Assembly (NCBI GenBank): GCA_934635385.1
Contig: CAKTZI010000038.1
Location: 1 to 37,088 of the forward strand
DNA: 37,088 nt
DNA from: an uncultured Kiritimatiellota bacterium
Lineage (GTDB): Bacteria > Verrucomicrobiota > Kiritimatiellia > RFP12 > UBA1067
Reading direction: 5' to 3'
Of this stretch, positions 1 through 8,422 are shown piece after piece (position 1 is the stretch's first letter; every line of letters starts with the position of its first letter). The position numbers and the translations under genes are program-made. Under the pieces are notes generated by a model. The model did no database searches, was not told the origin of the DNA, and saw nothing but the letters and a program-made list of their open reading frames with translations.

Positions 1-360
1 GGCGGCATCGCCGAGACGAAGAAGGTCGGCGACATGGCCGAGGACTACGGCGTGCAGATGAACATCCACATGGCCGAAAGCCCGATCGCGTGCCTCGCGG
101 CCGTGCATGTCGCGGCGGCGACGCGCAACTTCATGGCGCTGGAGCTGCATTCGGTGGACGTGCCGTGGTGGGGCGACCTCGTGAAGCCCGCGCTCTCGTA
201 CAGGGGCGGCTTCATCGAGGTGCCGACGAAGCCGGGGCTTGGCATCGACGAGCTGAACGAACGGCTCATCAAGAAGCAGGCCTGCGCCGACTTCCCGCCG
301 CCGTGGGCGCCGACGAAGGAATGGGACCGGGAGTGGTCGAACGACCGCCGCTGGTCGTAA
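1..360 (+). CDS. Enolase-superfamily (mandelate racemase/muconate lactonizing type) enzyme, C-terminal part
   Basis: The reading frame is already open at base 1 and ends at TAA 358-360, so about 119 C-terminal residues are present and the N-terminus lies outside the window. The stretch GGIAETKKVGDMAEDYGV, then IHMAESPIACLAAVHVAAAT, then an ALELH segment and a closing VPTKPGLGIDELNERL, follows the last barrel strands and C-terminal cap of MR-subgroup acid-sugar dehydratases or epimerases. The His in NIHM and the Glu in ALELH sit where this subgroup keeps its His base and a late Glu of the active site. The substrate cannot be told from the C-terminus: galactonate, fuconate and gluconate dehydratases share this tail. 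It probably acts in cytoplasmic sugar-acid catabolism. The smc promoter follows within 20 bases of the stop. Confidence 0.8.
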   Translation, partial: GGIAETKKVGDMAEDYGVQMNIHMAESPIACLAAVHVAAATRNFMALELHSVDVPWWGDLVKPALSYRGGFIEVPTKPGLGIDELNERLIKKQACADFPPPWAPTKEWDREWSNDRRWS

Positions 361-378
361 GCTGGCCGTAAGCCGCCC

Positions 379-403
379 TTGCGGCCCGATTTTTTGGTAT
401 ACT
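379..403 (+). promoter_or_regulatory. smc promoter with extended -10, nearly leaderless
   Basis: TTTTTTGGTATACT gives an extended -10 (TGG-TATACT, -10 hexamer 398-403). The only -35-like hexamer, TTGCGG at 379-384, is just 13 bases upstream, so the extended -10 probably carries recognition. Only 8 bases separate the -10 from the smc ATG at 412, so transcription should start at or next to the start codon. Confidence 0.55.
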
Positions 404-411
404 ATGCCGAA

Positions 412-2916
412 ATGTACCTCAAGCATCTCGAGATCATCGGCTTCAAGTCCTTTGCGGACCGCACGCGGCTCGACTTCGACCCTGGCCTCATCGCCATCGT
501 CGGGCCGAACGGGTGCGGCAAGTCCAACGTCTCGGATGCGATCCGCTGGGTCTTGGGCGAGCAGAAGCCGACGGCGCTCCGCTGCTCGAAGCTCGTGGAC
601 GTCGTCTTCAACGGCACGGACACGCGCAAGCCGCTTGGCCTCGCCGAGGTCTCGATCACCTTCACCGACTGTGAGAAGGAGCTTGGCACCGACTACCATG
701 AGGTGACGATCACCCGCCGCGTCTACCGTGACGGCTCCGGCGAGTACTTCATCAACAAGCAGCAGAGCCGCCTGAAGGACGTCCAGCACCTCTTCATGGG
801 CACGGGCATCGGCACGAGCTCGTACTCGGTCATGGCCCAGGGCCAGATCGACGCGATCCTCTCCTCGAAGCCCGAGGACCGCCGCGCCGTCTTCGAGGAG
901 GCCGCCGGCATCACGAAGTTCAAGGCCGACCGCAAGGACGCCCTGCGCAAGATCGAGCAGACCGAGCAGAACCTGCTGCGCGAGGCGGACGTCCTGCGCG
1001 AGATGAAGCGACAGATCGCCTCGCTCCAGCGGCAGGTCGGCAAGGCCCAGAAGTACAAGGAGCTGCGCGACCAGCTGCGCGGGCTCGACATCTACGTCTC
1101 GAAGCACCGCATCCACGGCTACGACGAGGAGCTGGAGCAGAACGCCCGCAACCGCAACGAGATCGACGCGGCGATCGCCGAGGCGCAGGACGTCGTGAGC
1201 GCGGCGGAAGCGCTGGCGCAGGATCTGCACGCGCAGGTGCACACGCTCGAGGACCGCCTCCAGGCCCTCGCGGGCCAGCAGGCCGCCGCCGAGGCGGAGT
1301 ACGCCCGCGCGCGCGAGGTGATCGGCGTCAACGCGACGCGCGTCGAGGAGTACCGCGCCTACATCGCCCGCGACCGCAACGAGATCGCCCAGACGAAGAC
1401 GACGCTTGAAGAGGTGCAGATGCAGGCCGAGTCGCTCGACCAGAAGGCGCAGCTGCTGACGGACTCGCTCGCGGCGGCGAAGGAGGCGCTGGAGGCCGAG
1501 GAGGTCGACTTCAACGCCCTGCAGGACGCGATCGACGCGCAGCGCGCGAACGTGGAGGCGAAGCGGCGTGAGGTGGCGGACACGACACGCACCGGCTCGC
1601 TCGTGAACGATGCCGACGTGAACCGCAACGGCGCGGTCGAGACCTGGAAGGCCGGAACGACCGTGACGACGATGATGAAGCGCGAAGACCTGATGGCGCT
1701 CGTCACGGCCGCCGAGAACGAGCTGCGCGAGATGGAGCTGAAGCACATCCCCGCGTCCCAGCGGCTCACCGAGCGGCGCATCGCCGCGAGCCAGATGGAG
1801 CAGGAGCTGTCGTTCATCGGCCAGCAGCGCGACGCGGCGAACCGCCGGCGCGCGGAGCTGTCGCACACGGTCTCCGGGCGCGAGGACCAGATCGCCGGCT
1901 ACGAGGACTCGATCCGCCGGCTGACGGACGAGTCGGGCGACCTCCTTTCGCAGCTCGACGAGCTGAAGGAGAAGGCGTCCGCGTTCGTCGACTGCATCAA
2001 CGAGGGGCGCGGCCAGCGTGCGGAGATGCTGGAGAAGATCACCGTCGCCGACCAGGATGCCGCGCGCAAGCGCGCCGACCTCGACCGCGCGAAGGACATC
2101 CGCAGCCGCCTGGAGGTCGCGTCCGCCGAGGCGACGATGCGCCGCCAGAACGTCTACGAGCATCTGCAGGACGAGTACGGCCTTTTCGCCGATGCCGTCA
2201 TGCGCGAGCCTGACCCAGAGTGGAAGAAGGGCGTCGTGCCGCCGATGGAGGAGCTGGAGGGCACGGTCGGCCGTCTGCAGGCCGAGATCGCCGCGCTCGG
2301 CCCGGTCAACATGGTCGCCATCGACGAGTGCCGCGAACTGGAGGAGCGGTACGCGAAGGAGAAGGCCCAGGAGGAGGATCTCCTGGCCGCGAAGGCCCAG
2401 CTTCTCGACCTCATCAACAACCTGAACGGCACGTCGGGCGGGATGTTCCGCTCGACCTTCGAGCAGGCGAACAAGAACTTCCAGACGATGTTCACGCGGC
2501 TCTTCGGCGGCGGCGAGGCGCGGCTCGTCCTGCTGGAGAACGAGGAGGATCCGCTCGAATGCGGCATCGACATCATCGCGCGCCCGCCGGGGAAGCGCCC
2601 GCAGTCCGTGACGCTGCTCTCCGGCGGCGAGCGCACGATGACGGCGGTCGCGCTGCTGTTCTCGATCTTCATGATCAAGCCCGCGCCGTTCTGCATGCTG
2701 GACGAGCTGGACGCCGCGCTGGACGACGCGAACATCGGTCGCTTCGTCGAGCAGCTCAAGGAGTTCCTCAAGCAGTCGCAGTTCCTCATCATCACGCACA
2801 ACCAGCACACGATTGCGGGCTCGGATCTCGTCTACGGCGTCTCCCAGCAGGAGAAGGGCGTCTCGCGCGTCATCTCGATGAAGCTTTCCGACCTCGGCGT
2901 CAAGGCGAAGAAATAG
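412..2916 (+). CDS. smc: SMC chromosome-condensation ATPase, shortened, hinge not recognisable
   Basis: SMC dimers load on DNA with ScpAB and help organise and segregate the chromosome. The 834-residue product has a textbook N-terminal half-head (GFKSFAD; Walker A GPNGCGKSN at about 31-39; the FMGTGIGTSSYS and AQGQID motifs) and C-terminal half-head (signature LSGGER about 736-741; Walker B FCMLDE about 760-765; ITHNQHTI). Between them are two charged coiled-coil stretches of roughly 220 residues each, joined near residues 383-426 by a short non-coiled segment. Bacterial SMC is usually near 1150-1200 residues with a 150-200 residue hinge; no hinge sequence with its conserved glycines is seen. 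ATG 412 was chosen over an in-frame TTG at 379 because homology starts with MYLKHLEIIGFKSF and the promoter overlaps the upstream codons. Identity as SMC is secure; whether the short form is natural or an in-frame collapse is open. Confidence 0.9.
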   Translation: MYLKHLEIIGFKSFADRTRLDFDPGLIAIVGPNGCGKSNVSDAIRWVLGEQKPTALRCSKLVDVVFNGTDTRKPLGLAEVSITFTDCEKELGTDYHEVTITRRVYRDGSGEYFINKQQSRLKDVQHLFMGTGIGTSSYSVMAQGQIDAILSSKPEDRRAVFEEAAGITKFKADRKDALRKIEQTEQNLLREADVLREMKRQIASLQRQVGKAQKYKELRDQLRGLDIYVSKHRIHGYDEELEQNARNRNEIDAAIAEAQDVVSAAEALAQDLHAQVHTLEDRLQALAGQQAAAEAEYARAREVIGVNATRVEEYRAYIARDRNEIAQTKTTLEEVQMQAESLDQKAQLLTDSLAAAKEALEAEEVDFNALQDAIDAQRANVEAKRREVADTTRTGSLVNDADVNRNGAVETWKAGTTVTTMMKREDLMALVTAAENELREMELKHIPASQRLTERRIAASQMEQELSFIGQQRDAANRRRAELSHTVSGREDQIAGYEDSIRRLTDESGDLLSQLDELKEKASAFVDCINEGRGQRAEMLEKITVADQDAARKRADLDRAKDIRSRLEVASAEATMRRQNVYEHLQDEYGLFADAVMREPDPEWKKGVVPPMEELEGTVGRLQAEIAALGPVNMVAIDECRELEERYAKEKAQEEDLLAAKAQLLDLINNLNGTSGGMFRSTFEQANKNFQTMFTRLFGGGEARLVLLENEEDPLECGIDIIARPPGKRPQSVTLLSGGERTMTAVALLFSIFMIKPAPFCMLDELDAALDDANIGRFVEQLKEFLKQSQFLIITHNQHTIAGSDLVYGVSQQEKGVSRVISMKLSDLGVKAKK

Positions 2917-2979
2917 CGGTGCCGCGCGGCGGTTTTGCGCCGGCTTCTTTCGTCTCTGCGGTTTCGCGTGCGATATTTT

Positions 2980-3003
2980 CAGTTCCCGCGCTTATAAGAA
3001 CTG
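2980..3003 (+). promoter_or_regulatory. Inverted repeat and possible -10 before the sigma factor gene
   Basis: CAGTTC (2980-2985) and GAACTG (2998-3003) form a 6-bp inverted repeat with a 12-base spacer that contains TTATAAG. TATAAG at 2993-2998 could be a -10 six bases before the ATG at 3005. The repeat would place an operator over that promoter. No good -35 is seen, so this is tentative. Confidence 0.3.
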
Positions 3004-3004
3004 A

Positions 3005-3529
3005 ATGGCGGGTGCAGACAGAACGTTTGTCATGCTGCTGACGAAGGCTCAGTTCGACCTGAAGCTGTACATCGCGGCCCTGACGAGAGACCTGCAGGAT
3101 GTCGAGGACATCCTGCAGGAGACGAACGCCGACATCTGGAGCAAGGCCGACACCTACGATCGGTCGCGTCCGTTCCTGCCATGGGCGAAGACGTTGGCGA
3201 AGTATCAGGTCCTGCGCTGGCGGAAGGACCGGGAGCGCGACCGGCTTGTCCTGGACGACTCGGCCCTTGACCTGATGGCGGCTGACGAGCTGGAGGGCCT
3301 TGACCCCGACTTGCAGATGTGGGCCTTGCGGCGAAGCCTTCGCCGTCTTCAGGACGACGAGTTCGCGCTGATTCAGGCGAAGTATGCAGGGCGCAAGAGC
3401 ATACCCGATCTGGCGCGGGCGTTCCGGCTGACGGAAAAGGCCGTCGTCTCGCGCCTCTATCGCATACGCAAGTTCTTGTATGCGTCGATCTTGTCGATGA
3501 TCAAACAGGATTCTCAAAATGGACGGTAA
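3005..3529 (+). CDS. ECF-family RNA polymerase sigma factor
   Basis: The 174-residue protein has the sigma-70 region 2 pattern of ECF factors (DLQDVEDILQETNADIWSKA, then a W/R-rich segment FLPWAKTLAKYQVLRWRKDRER at about 55-77) and a C-terminal region 4 helix-turn-helix (KSIPDLARAFRLTEKAVVSRLYRIRKFL about 133-160). It resembles the planctomycete/verrucomicrobial ECF subgroup that is paired with FecR-like partners. It should direct RNA polymerase to its own regulon, probably the genes directly downstream. The stop overlaps the next gene by 11 bases, so the two are translationally coupled. The start is uncertain: ATG 3005 follows a possible leaderless promoter, while ATG 3032 begins just before the conserved part. 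Confidence 0.85.
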   Translation: MAGADRTFVMLLTKAQFDLKLYIAALTRDLQDVEDILQETNADIWSKADTYDRSRPFLPWAKTLAKYQVLRWRKDRERDRLVLDDSALDLMAADELEGLDPDLQMWALRRSLRRLQDDEFALIQAKYAGRKSIPDLARAFRLTEKAVVSRLYRIRKFLYASILSMIKQDSQNGR

Positions 3530-4376
3530 AGAAGACGACTTGTTGAGCGGTGCGGACGCCTTGCGGCAGCTGCGCATCCATTTCCTGCTGGAGGAGCACT
3601 TCCGGCTGGCGCGTGCGGCGCGTCCGCGCATCCCGAATGCCCTGAAGGCCGCCGCCGCGCTGCTGCTGGCCGTCGGCGTCGCGGTCGTCGTGGGGCGGTC
3701 GGCGTTTCGTCCGGCGGGCGCCTACCTGTGCGTCGAGCCTGTCGAGGCGACGGCCCTGACGCAGGAGGAGCTGGAGCTGTGCCGCGCGCGCCATTCGGCC
3801 GACCGCTCCTTTGCGCACGCCGTGAGCCCGGAGATCATGAAGTACGAGCCGGGGTCGATCTCGAATCCCGGCGCGGCCATTGAGGTGCTGGAGGCTTCGT
3901 CCGTCGCCTCCGGCCATCACCTGCACGCGGGCGACCGCGTCTGGCGGCAGGAACTCGTCCTGCCGTCGGGGCGCCTGCGCTTCTCGGTCGGCGGCGGATG
4001 CGTCGTGACGGCCGTCGGCCCGGCGAAGGTGCGGCTGCCCGATGCCGCGACGGTCGAGGTCGTCGCCGGCAACGTGCTGGTGGACGCGCATCAGCGCATC
4101 GACATCCGGGCCGCCGGGCAGAGCCTCGCCGTGGCCGAGGCTTCGGTCGGCGTCGTGGTGCGGCCGGACGGGCAGTCGGCCGACCTGCTCGTGACGGACG
4201 GGCTCGTTCTGCTGGCGCGCGACATCTGCCTGAAGCCGCGCGACGGTGTGCGGTTCGGCGCGGACGGTTCGCGGCAGCGCTACCGAAGCCTCGTGGACGG
4301 CGGCTCGCTGCGGGAGACGCTGCTGGCCGGCGTGTCGGACATTCGGATTTCAGAAAGGAAACAGCATGCGTTGTGA
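3519..4376 (+). CDS. FecR-like membrane protein, likely regulator of the adjacent sigma factor
   Basis: The product is 285 residues with a short cytoplasmic N-terminus, one membrane segment at about 41-60 (ALKAAAALLLAVGVAVVVG) and a periplasmic domain. The part around residues 140-240 (VLPSGRLRFSVGGGCVVTAVGPAKVRLPDA..VEVVAGNVLVDA) fits the FecR pattern of beta repeats in which an element turns substrate or surface signals into sigma activity. There is no ZAS-type Cys/His anti-sigma motif at the N-terminus. It overlaps the sigma gene by 11 bases at its start and the next gene by 11 bases at its end, so it is firmly in the operon. Its role as anti-sigma or sigma-modulator is inferred from position and fold. 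Confidence 0.65.
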   Translation: MDGKEDDLLSGADALRQLRIHFLLEEHFRLARAARPRIPNALKAAAALLLAVGVAVVVGRSAFRPAGAYLCVEPVEATALTQEELELCRARHSADRSFAHAVSPEIMKYEPGSISNPGAAIEVLEASSVASGHHLHAGDRVWRQELVLPSGRLRFSVGGGCVVTAVGPAKVRLPDAATVEVVAGNVLVDAHQRIDIRAAGQSLAVAEASVGVVVRPDGQSADLLVTDGLVLLARDICLKPRDGVRFGADGSRQRYRSLVDGGSLRETLLAGVSDIRISERKQHAL

Positions 4377-5712
4377 CGGAAGAGCGTGGTTGCGGCAGGG
4401 ACTCGCCCTGGGCTTGGCCTGGTGCGGGCTGTCGATGGCAAGGGCCGGGGCGTTGCCCGACGAGGACTGCGACGTCGTGGTCGTGGGCGGCGGAACGGCC
4501 GGCGTGGCGGCCGCCCTGCAGAGCGCGCGGTCGGGCGCGCAGACGATCCTGGTCGAGCAGGGGTTCCAGGTCGGCGGCACGATGACGAGCGGCGGAGTCA
4601 ACTTCCCCGGCCTGTTCCACGCCTGGGGCCGACAGGTGATCGACGGCGTCGGCTACCGGCTCGTCACGAACTGCGTCGCGCTCGCGGGCGGCGCGCTCCC
4701 GGACTTCCGAGAGCCGACGGGCGCGGCGCACTGGAAGCACCAGATCTCGATCAACGTGCCGCTCTATGTCGCGTTGGCCGAGGAGGCGCTGACGCAGGCG
4801 GGCGTGCGCATCCATTACCATGCCGCGCCGATGACGGCCGTCTTCACGAACGGCGTCTGGCGGCTTTCGGTCGCCGCTGTCGGCGATACGCGCACGATCC
4901 GTGCGCGGCAGGTTGTGGACTGCACGGGCGATGCGTCCGTCGTGGCCCTCGCGGGCTTCGCGCGCGAACGGGCCGCCGTGCGCCAGCCGGGGACGTTCGT
5001 CTACACGTTGGATCCGGGTACGGACGTCGATCGACTGGATCGTGCGGCGTTGGAGCGCGCGTTCGCCGAGGCGCTGGCCGACGGTCGCCTGCGTCCGAAC
5101 GACACGCGCTGGGGACTCTACAACTTCCTGAAGTGTCGCGGCAACACGGCCAACTACGTCGATGACGCCGACTGCTCCACGGCCGACCTGCGGACGGAGA
5201 CGAACCTGCGCGGGCGCGCGTCGATGCTGCGCATGTACCGCTTCCTTCGCAGTCTTCCCGGCCTTGAAAACGCCGCGCTCGTGTCGATGTCGCCCGAAGT
5301 CGGCGTGCGTGAGACGTATCGCATTCGCGGCGAATACACGGTCACGCAGTCGGACTACACGTCCGGTCGCGTCTTCCCGGATGCGCTCTGCTACGCCTTC
5401 TACCCGGTCGATCTGCATGACAAGGCCACGGGGATCCGTCCGGCGCATCTGGCCGAAGGCGTCGTCGCGACGGTGCCGCTGCGCGCGCTCGTGCCGCAGG
5501 GGGCGAAGAACCTGCTGGTTGCCGGGCGGTGCGTCAGCAGCGACCGGGGCGCGAACTCGGGCCTGCGCGTCGAGGCCGCGTGCATGGCGATGGGGCAGGC
5601 GACCGGCGCGGCGGCGGCCGTCGCCGCGCGGCGGGGCTGCTCGCCGCTGGAGGCGCCGCTTGCGGAGGTCAAGGCCGCCCTGCGGGCGCAGGGCGCGATC
5701 GTCCCGAACTGA
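4366..5712 (+). CDS. Secreted FAD-dependent oxidoreductase
   Basis: The 448-residue product starts at ATG 4366, preceded by AAAGGAA six bases upstream. An N-terminal signal peptide (LRQGLALGLAWCGLSMARAGA, about 9-29) is followed at once by a dinucleotide-binding fold (CDVVVVGGGTAGVAAALQSAR, GxGxxG near 38-50), an acidic end of strand 2 (ILVEQ) and the GGTMTSGGVN segment. The C-terminus (VAGRCVSSDRGANSGLRVEAACMAMGQATGAAAAVA) is the FAD-closing motif of the PF12831-type flavoproteins that are common in PVC and Bacteroidota polysaccharide loci. The substrate is unknown. It overlaps the FecR-like gene by 11 bases and precedes the SUMF1-fold genes by 31 bases. A signal peptide on an FAD enzyme implies export, possibly folded, although no twin-arginine is present. 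Confidence 0.8.
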   Translation: MRCDGRAWLRQGLALGLAWCGLSMARAGALPDEDCDVVVVGGGTAGVAAALQSARSGAQTILVEQGFQVGGTMTSGGVNFPGLFHAWGRQVIDGVGYRLVTNCVALAGGALPDFREPTGAAHWKHQISINVPLYVALAEEALTQAGVRIHYHAAPMTAVFTNGVWRLSVAAVGDTRTIRARQVVDCTGDASVVALAGFARERAAVRQPGTFVYTLDPGTDVDRLDRAALERAFAEALADGRLRPNDTRWGLYNFLKCRGNTANYVDDADCSTADLRTETNLRGRASMLRMYRFLRSLPGLENAALVSMSPEVGVRETYRIRGEYTVTQSDYTSGRVFPDALCYAFYPVDLHDKATGIRPAHLAEGVVATVPLRALVPQGAKNLLVAGRCVSSDRGANSGLRVEAACMAMGQATGAAAAVAARRGCSPLEAPLAEVKAALRAQGAIVPN

Positions 5713-5743
5713 TTTCCTTCCACAAACAAAAGGAGAAAACAAA

Positions 5744-7132
5744 ATGAGGCAACTCGGAAAAGAATTGTGCGCCGGCGTCCTGCTGGCGGCGGGATCGCTG
5801 GGCGCGGCGCCGACGGTCACGGTGACGGGTGTCACGCAGGATGCCGCGAGCCGGCAGGTCACGGTCAGCTACAGGGTCAGCGAAGAGGTCATCGTCACGG
5901 TCGCCGTCTCGTCGGGCGGGAAGACGCTTGCCGCGCCGCGCGTCTGGGGCGACGTCAACGCGGCGGTGTCGGACGGCGCGCATACGTTCACGTGGTCGCC
6001 GACGGGCGAGGAGGCCGCCTCGGCGGCGTCCGTCGATTTCGCCGTCAGCGCGTGGGATCCGTCCGATCCGCCGGACTGCCTCGTCTGCGACCTCGACCTC
6101 GGAACGCGCGCCTACTACGCCACGACGAACGACCTGCCGGAAGGCGTCGGCTCTGACCTCTACCGCACGTCGAAGCTGCTGCTGCGGCGCATTCCGGCGG
6201 CGGGGCAGACGTTCAGCTGCCTCGGCAAGTATCCGATGAAGCTGTCGCAGGACTTCTGGCTCGGCGTCTTCGAGACGACGCAGGAGCAGTACCGCCGCGT
6301 CCTGTCCGCCGAGCCGGGCGCGTTCACCGAGGCGACGGCCTGGCCGACGCGCCCAGTCACGGGCGGGCTCTCGGCGGATTCCCCGCAGCTCTTCCACAAG
6401 GCGCTGCGCGGCGATTCCGCGTCCGCGACGACTGTGCCGGACGCGCCGACGGATGCCTCGTTCTTCGGCCTTCTGCGCAAGAAGACCCAATTGGCCTTCG
6501 ATCTCCCGACGGAGGCGCAGTGGGAGGTCGCCTGCCGCGCGGGCGGCACGGCGCTTCTTCCTGCGGGCGTCGCGTCGGCGCTGGACGTCGGGCGCTTCGC
6601 CGCGAACGGCGGGCTGCCGGCGGGCTTGACGCAAGCGGACGCCTACGGCTGCGGCGACACGAACGGCACGGCGCGCGTCGGCTCGTATCCGGCCAATGCC
6701 TATGGCCTCTACGACATGCTCGGCAACGTCTGGGAATGGTGCCTCGACGGTTACGCGGCGGACATGGGCCTTTCCGATACGCAAACGACGCAGACGGATT
6801 ACGTCAATCGCACAGTTCCGTCGTCTGGGTATCGGGTGCGTCGCGGTGGTGGCTGGCGCGATGCCCTGTCCAATCTCACCTACAATGGCTATCGGTCCTA
6901 TTGGGGTAGCGGACTGGACAACGCGGGCTTCCGCTGCGCGGGCGGCGGCATCACGGGCACGACACGGCGGGCGGCTTCGACGGTGACGTCTACGCTGGAC
7001 GCGCCGGTGACCGTGGGTGCGGTTGTCGATACGGCTGTCGATCCGCTTGAGCGGCGTACCGGCACGGTCGCGCTTTCGTCGGCGATCGCGTTCCGCAGCA
7101 CGCCGCCGGCCTTTCTTCTCATCATTCGCTAA
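5744..7132 (+). CDS. Secreted SUMF1/FGE-fold protein, copy 1
   Basis: The 462-residue protein starts at ATG 5744 behind AAAAGGAG. It has a signal peptide (about 1-21), a beta-rich N-terminal domain (about 22-110, TVTGVTQDAASRQVTVSY), a linker ending YRTSKLLLRRIPAAG, and a SUMF1/formylglycine-generating-enzyme fold (DFWLGVFETTQEQY; LPTEAQWEVACRAG near 255; GLYDMLGNVWEWC near 320; RVRRGGGWRD near 365; GFRCAGG near 395). The Cys pair that binds copper in true FGE (in the helix before GFR) is missing, so sulfatase activation is unlikely. It alone has a C-terminal tail of about 60 residues. It is the first of three tandem paralogues and has clearly different codon use around bases 6800-6915. Function is unknown; the fold is often used for binding. 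Confidence 0.8.
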   Translation: MRQLGKELCAGVLLAAGSLGAAPTVTVTGVTQDAASRQVTVSYRVSEEVIVTVAVSSGGKTLAAPRVWGDVNAAVSDGAHTFTWSPTGEEAASAASVDFAVSAWDPSDPPDCLVCDLDLGTRAYYATTNDLPEGVGSDLYRTSKLLLRRIPAAGQTFSCLGKYPMKLSQDFWLGVFETTQEQYRRVLSAEPGAFTEATAWPTRPVTGGLSADSPQLFHKALRGDSASATTVPDAPTDASFFGLLRKKTQLAFDLPTEAQWEVACRAGGTALLPAGVASALDVGRFAANGGLPAGLTQADAYGCGDTNGTARVGSYPANAYGLYDMLGNVWEWCLDGYAADMGLSDTQTTQTDYVNRTVPSSGYRVRRGGGWRDALSNLTYNGYRSYWGSGLDNAGFRCAGGGITGTTRRAASTVTSTLDAPVTVGAVVDTAVDPLERRTGTVALSSAIAFRSTPPAFLLIIR

Positions 7133-7144
7133 AGGAGTCTTGTC

Positions 7145-8392
7145 ATGAATCGTCTTCTTAATCTGTCCGTTCTGTCTCTTGGGCTGACGCTGGGCGCGGC
7201 ACAGGCCGCCTCGTCGCTCTCGGATGTCACGTGGACGCAGGATGCCGACACGCGGCAGGTCACCTGCACCTACACGCTCACGGGCGACGCCGCGCTCGTC
7301 ACGGCGGAGGTTCTCGTCGCGGGCGAGCCAATCGACAGCGCGCACCTCGGTTCCTTCATAGGCGACGTCAACCGCGTCATCGCGGCGAGCGAAGGGCATT
7401 GGCTCTCCTGGCGCCCTGACAAGGCATGGCCGGGCGATCCGCAGGCCGTCACGCTGCGCCTGAAGGCGACGGCGCCCGAAGACGGCCCCGCCTACCTGGT
7501 CGTCGACCTGTCCGCCGACCGGCTGGGCGACGTGCGGTATTTCGCGAGCGCGGCAGCCCTGCCCTACGGCGGGCTCACGAATGACGTCTACCGCACGGAG
7601 AAGCTCGTCCTGCGGCGCATTCCGGCGGCGGGCGTCCTCTGGAACATGGGTTCGCCCGCAACCGAGGCCGGACGCTCGGCCGAAGAGGTTCAGCACCGCG
7701 TCGTGCTGACAAAGGACTACTGGATGGCCGTCTTCGAGACGACGCAGGCGCAGTATCTGCGGGTCACGGGCAAGAACCCGACTCATTCGGCCAACGTCGA
7801 TCCGCTCAATCCGGTGGACAACGTCTTCGGCTGTATCCGCGACAAGGACGCGGCGACGGCGACGGATGAGACGTTCAATGACGGTGCGTTCTGCACGACG
7901 GCGCCGGCCGAAGGCTCGTTCCTCGGCGTCCTGCGCGCGAAGACGGGGCTGGACTTCGACCTGCCGACCGAGGCGCAGTGGGAGTACGCCTGCCGTGCCG
8001 GCACGACGAGCGCCTACAACAACGGCAACGACAAGCTGCCCGTCGCGGGCATTGGAAACTTCAAGGACACGAATGGGGCTGCGGATACCGGCACGAGCCA
8101 TTGCGTGGGGTCGCTTGCGCCGAACGCCTGGGGCCTCTACGATCTGCACGGCAACGTCTGGGAATGGTGCCGCGATTCCTATGTCGCGGCAAGCTACGGC
8201 TTCGCGTCGCTGGAAGGGGTCTTGACCGATCCGCTCTGCACGGAGGATGCCGAGTCGAACTATCGTGTCCGTCGCGGGGGTTCCTATCGCGAGGAGGCGT
8301 CGGCGGGCCGCAGCGCGCGCCGCTACTATTGGAACAGTTCTTTTCAGGGCACGGGCTTCCGCGTGATCTGCACGGGCGCCGTCACGAAATGA
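7145..8392 (+). CDS. Secreted SUMF1/FGE-fold protein, copy 2
   Basis: The 415-residue paralogue starts at ATG 7145 with AAAGGAG just upstream, 12 bases after copy 1. It has a signal peptide (about 1-22, LSLGLTLGAAQAA), an N-terminal beta domain with the same ..TQDADTRQVTCTYTLTGD.. pattern, and the SUMF1 fold (IPAAGVLWNMGSPATEAGRS; DYWMAVFETTQAQYLRVTGKNPT; DLPTEAQWEYACRAGTTSAY; GLYDLHGNVWEWCRDSY; YRVRRGGSYRE; GTGFRVICTG). The GSP..E.GR..EE..H.V segment is the one best kept in FGE-like proteins and is clearer here than in copies 1 and 3. The FGE copper cysteines are absent from the penultimate segment (SAGRSARRYYWNSSFQGTGFR). It is probably a surface or periplasmic binding protein co-expressed with its neighbours. 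Confidence 0.8.
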   Translation: MNRLLNLSVLSLGLTLGAAQAASSLSDVTWTQDADTRQVTCTYTLTGDAALVTAEVLVAGEPIDSAHLGSFIGDVNRVIAASEGHWLSWRPDKAWPGDPQAVTLRLKATAPEDGPAYLVVDLSADRLGDVRYFASAAALPYGGLTNDVYRTEKLVLRRIPAAGVLWNMGSPATEAGRSAEEVQHRVVLTKDYWMAVFETTQAQYLRVTGKNPTHSANVDPLNPVDNVFGCIRDKDAATATDETFNDGAFCTTAPAEGSFLGVLRAKTGLDFDLPTEAQWEYACRAGTTSAYNNGNDKLPVAGIGNFKDTNGAADTGTSHCVGSLAPNAWGLYDLHGNVWEWCRDSYVAASYGFASLEGVLTDPLCTEDAESNYRVRRGGSYREEASAGRSARRYYWNSSFQGTGFRVICTGAVTK

Positions 8393-8422
8393 AGATGAAA
8401 GATGAAGAGAGGTAGGTCTGAC

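Noticed and set aside
379..411. Upstream TTG start for smc
   Set aside because: It would translate the promoter -10 and add 11 residues not found in SMC proteins; ATG 412 begins the conserved head.
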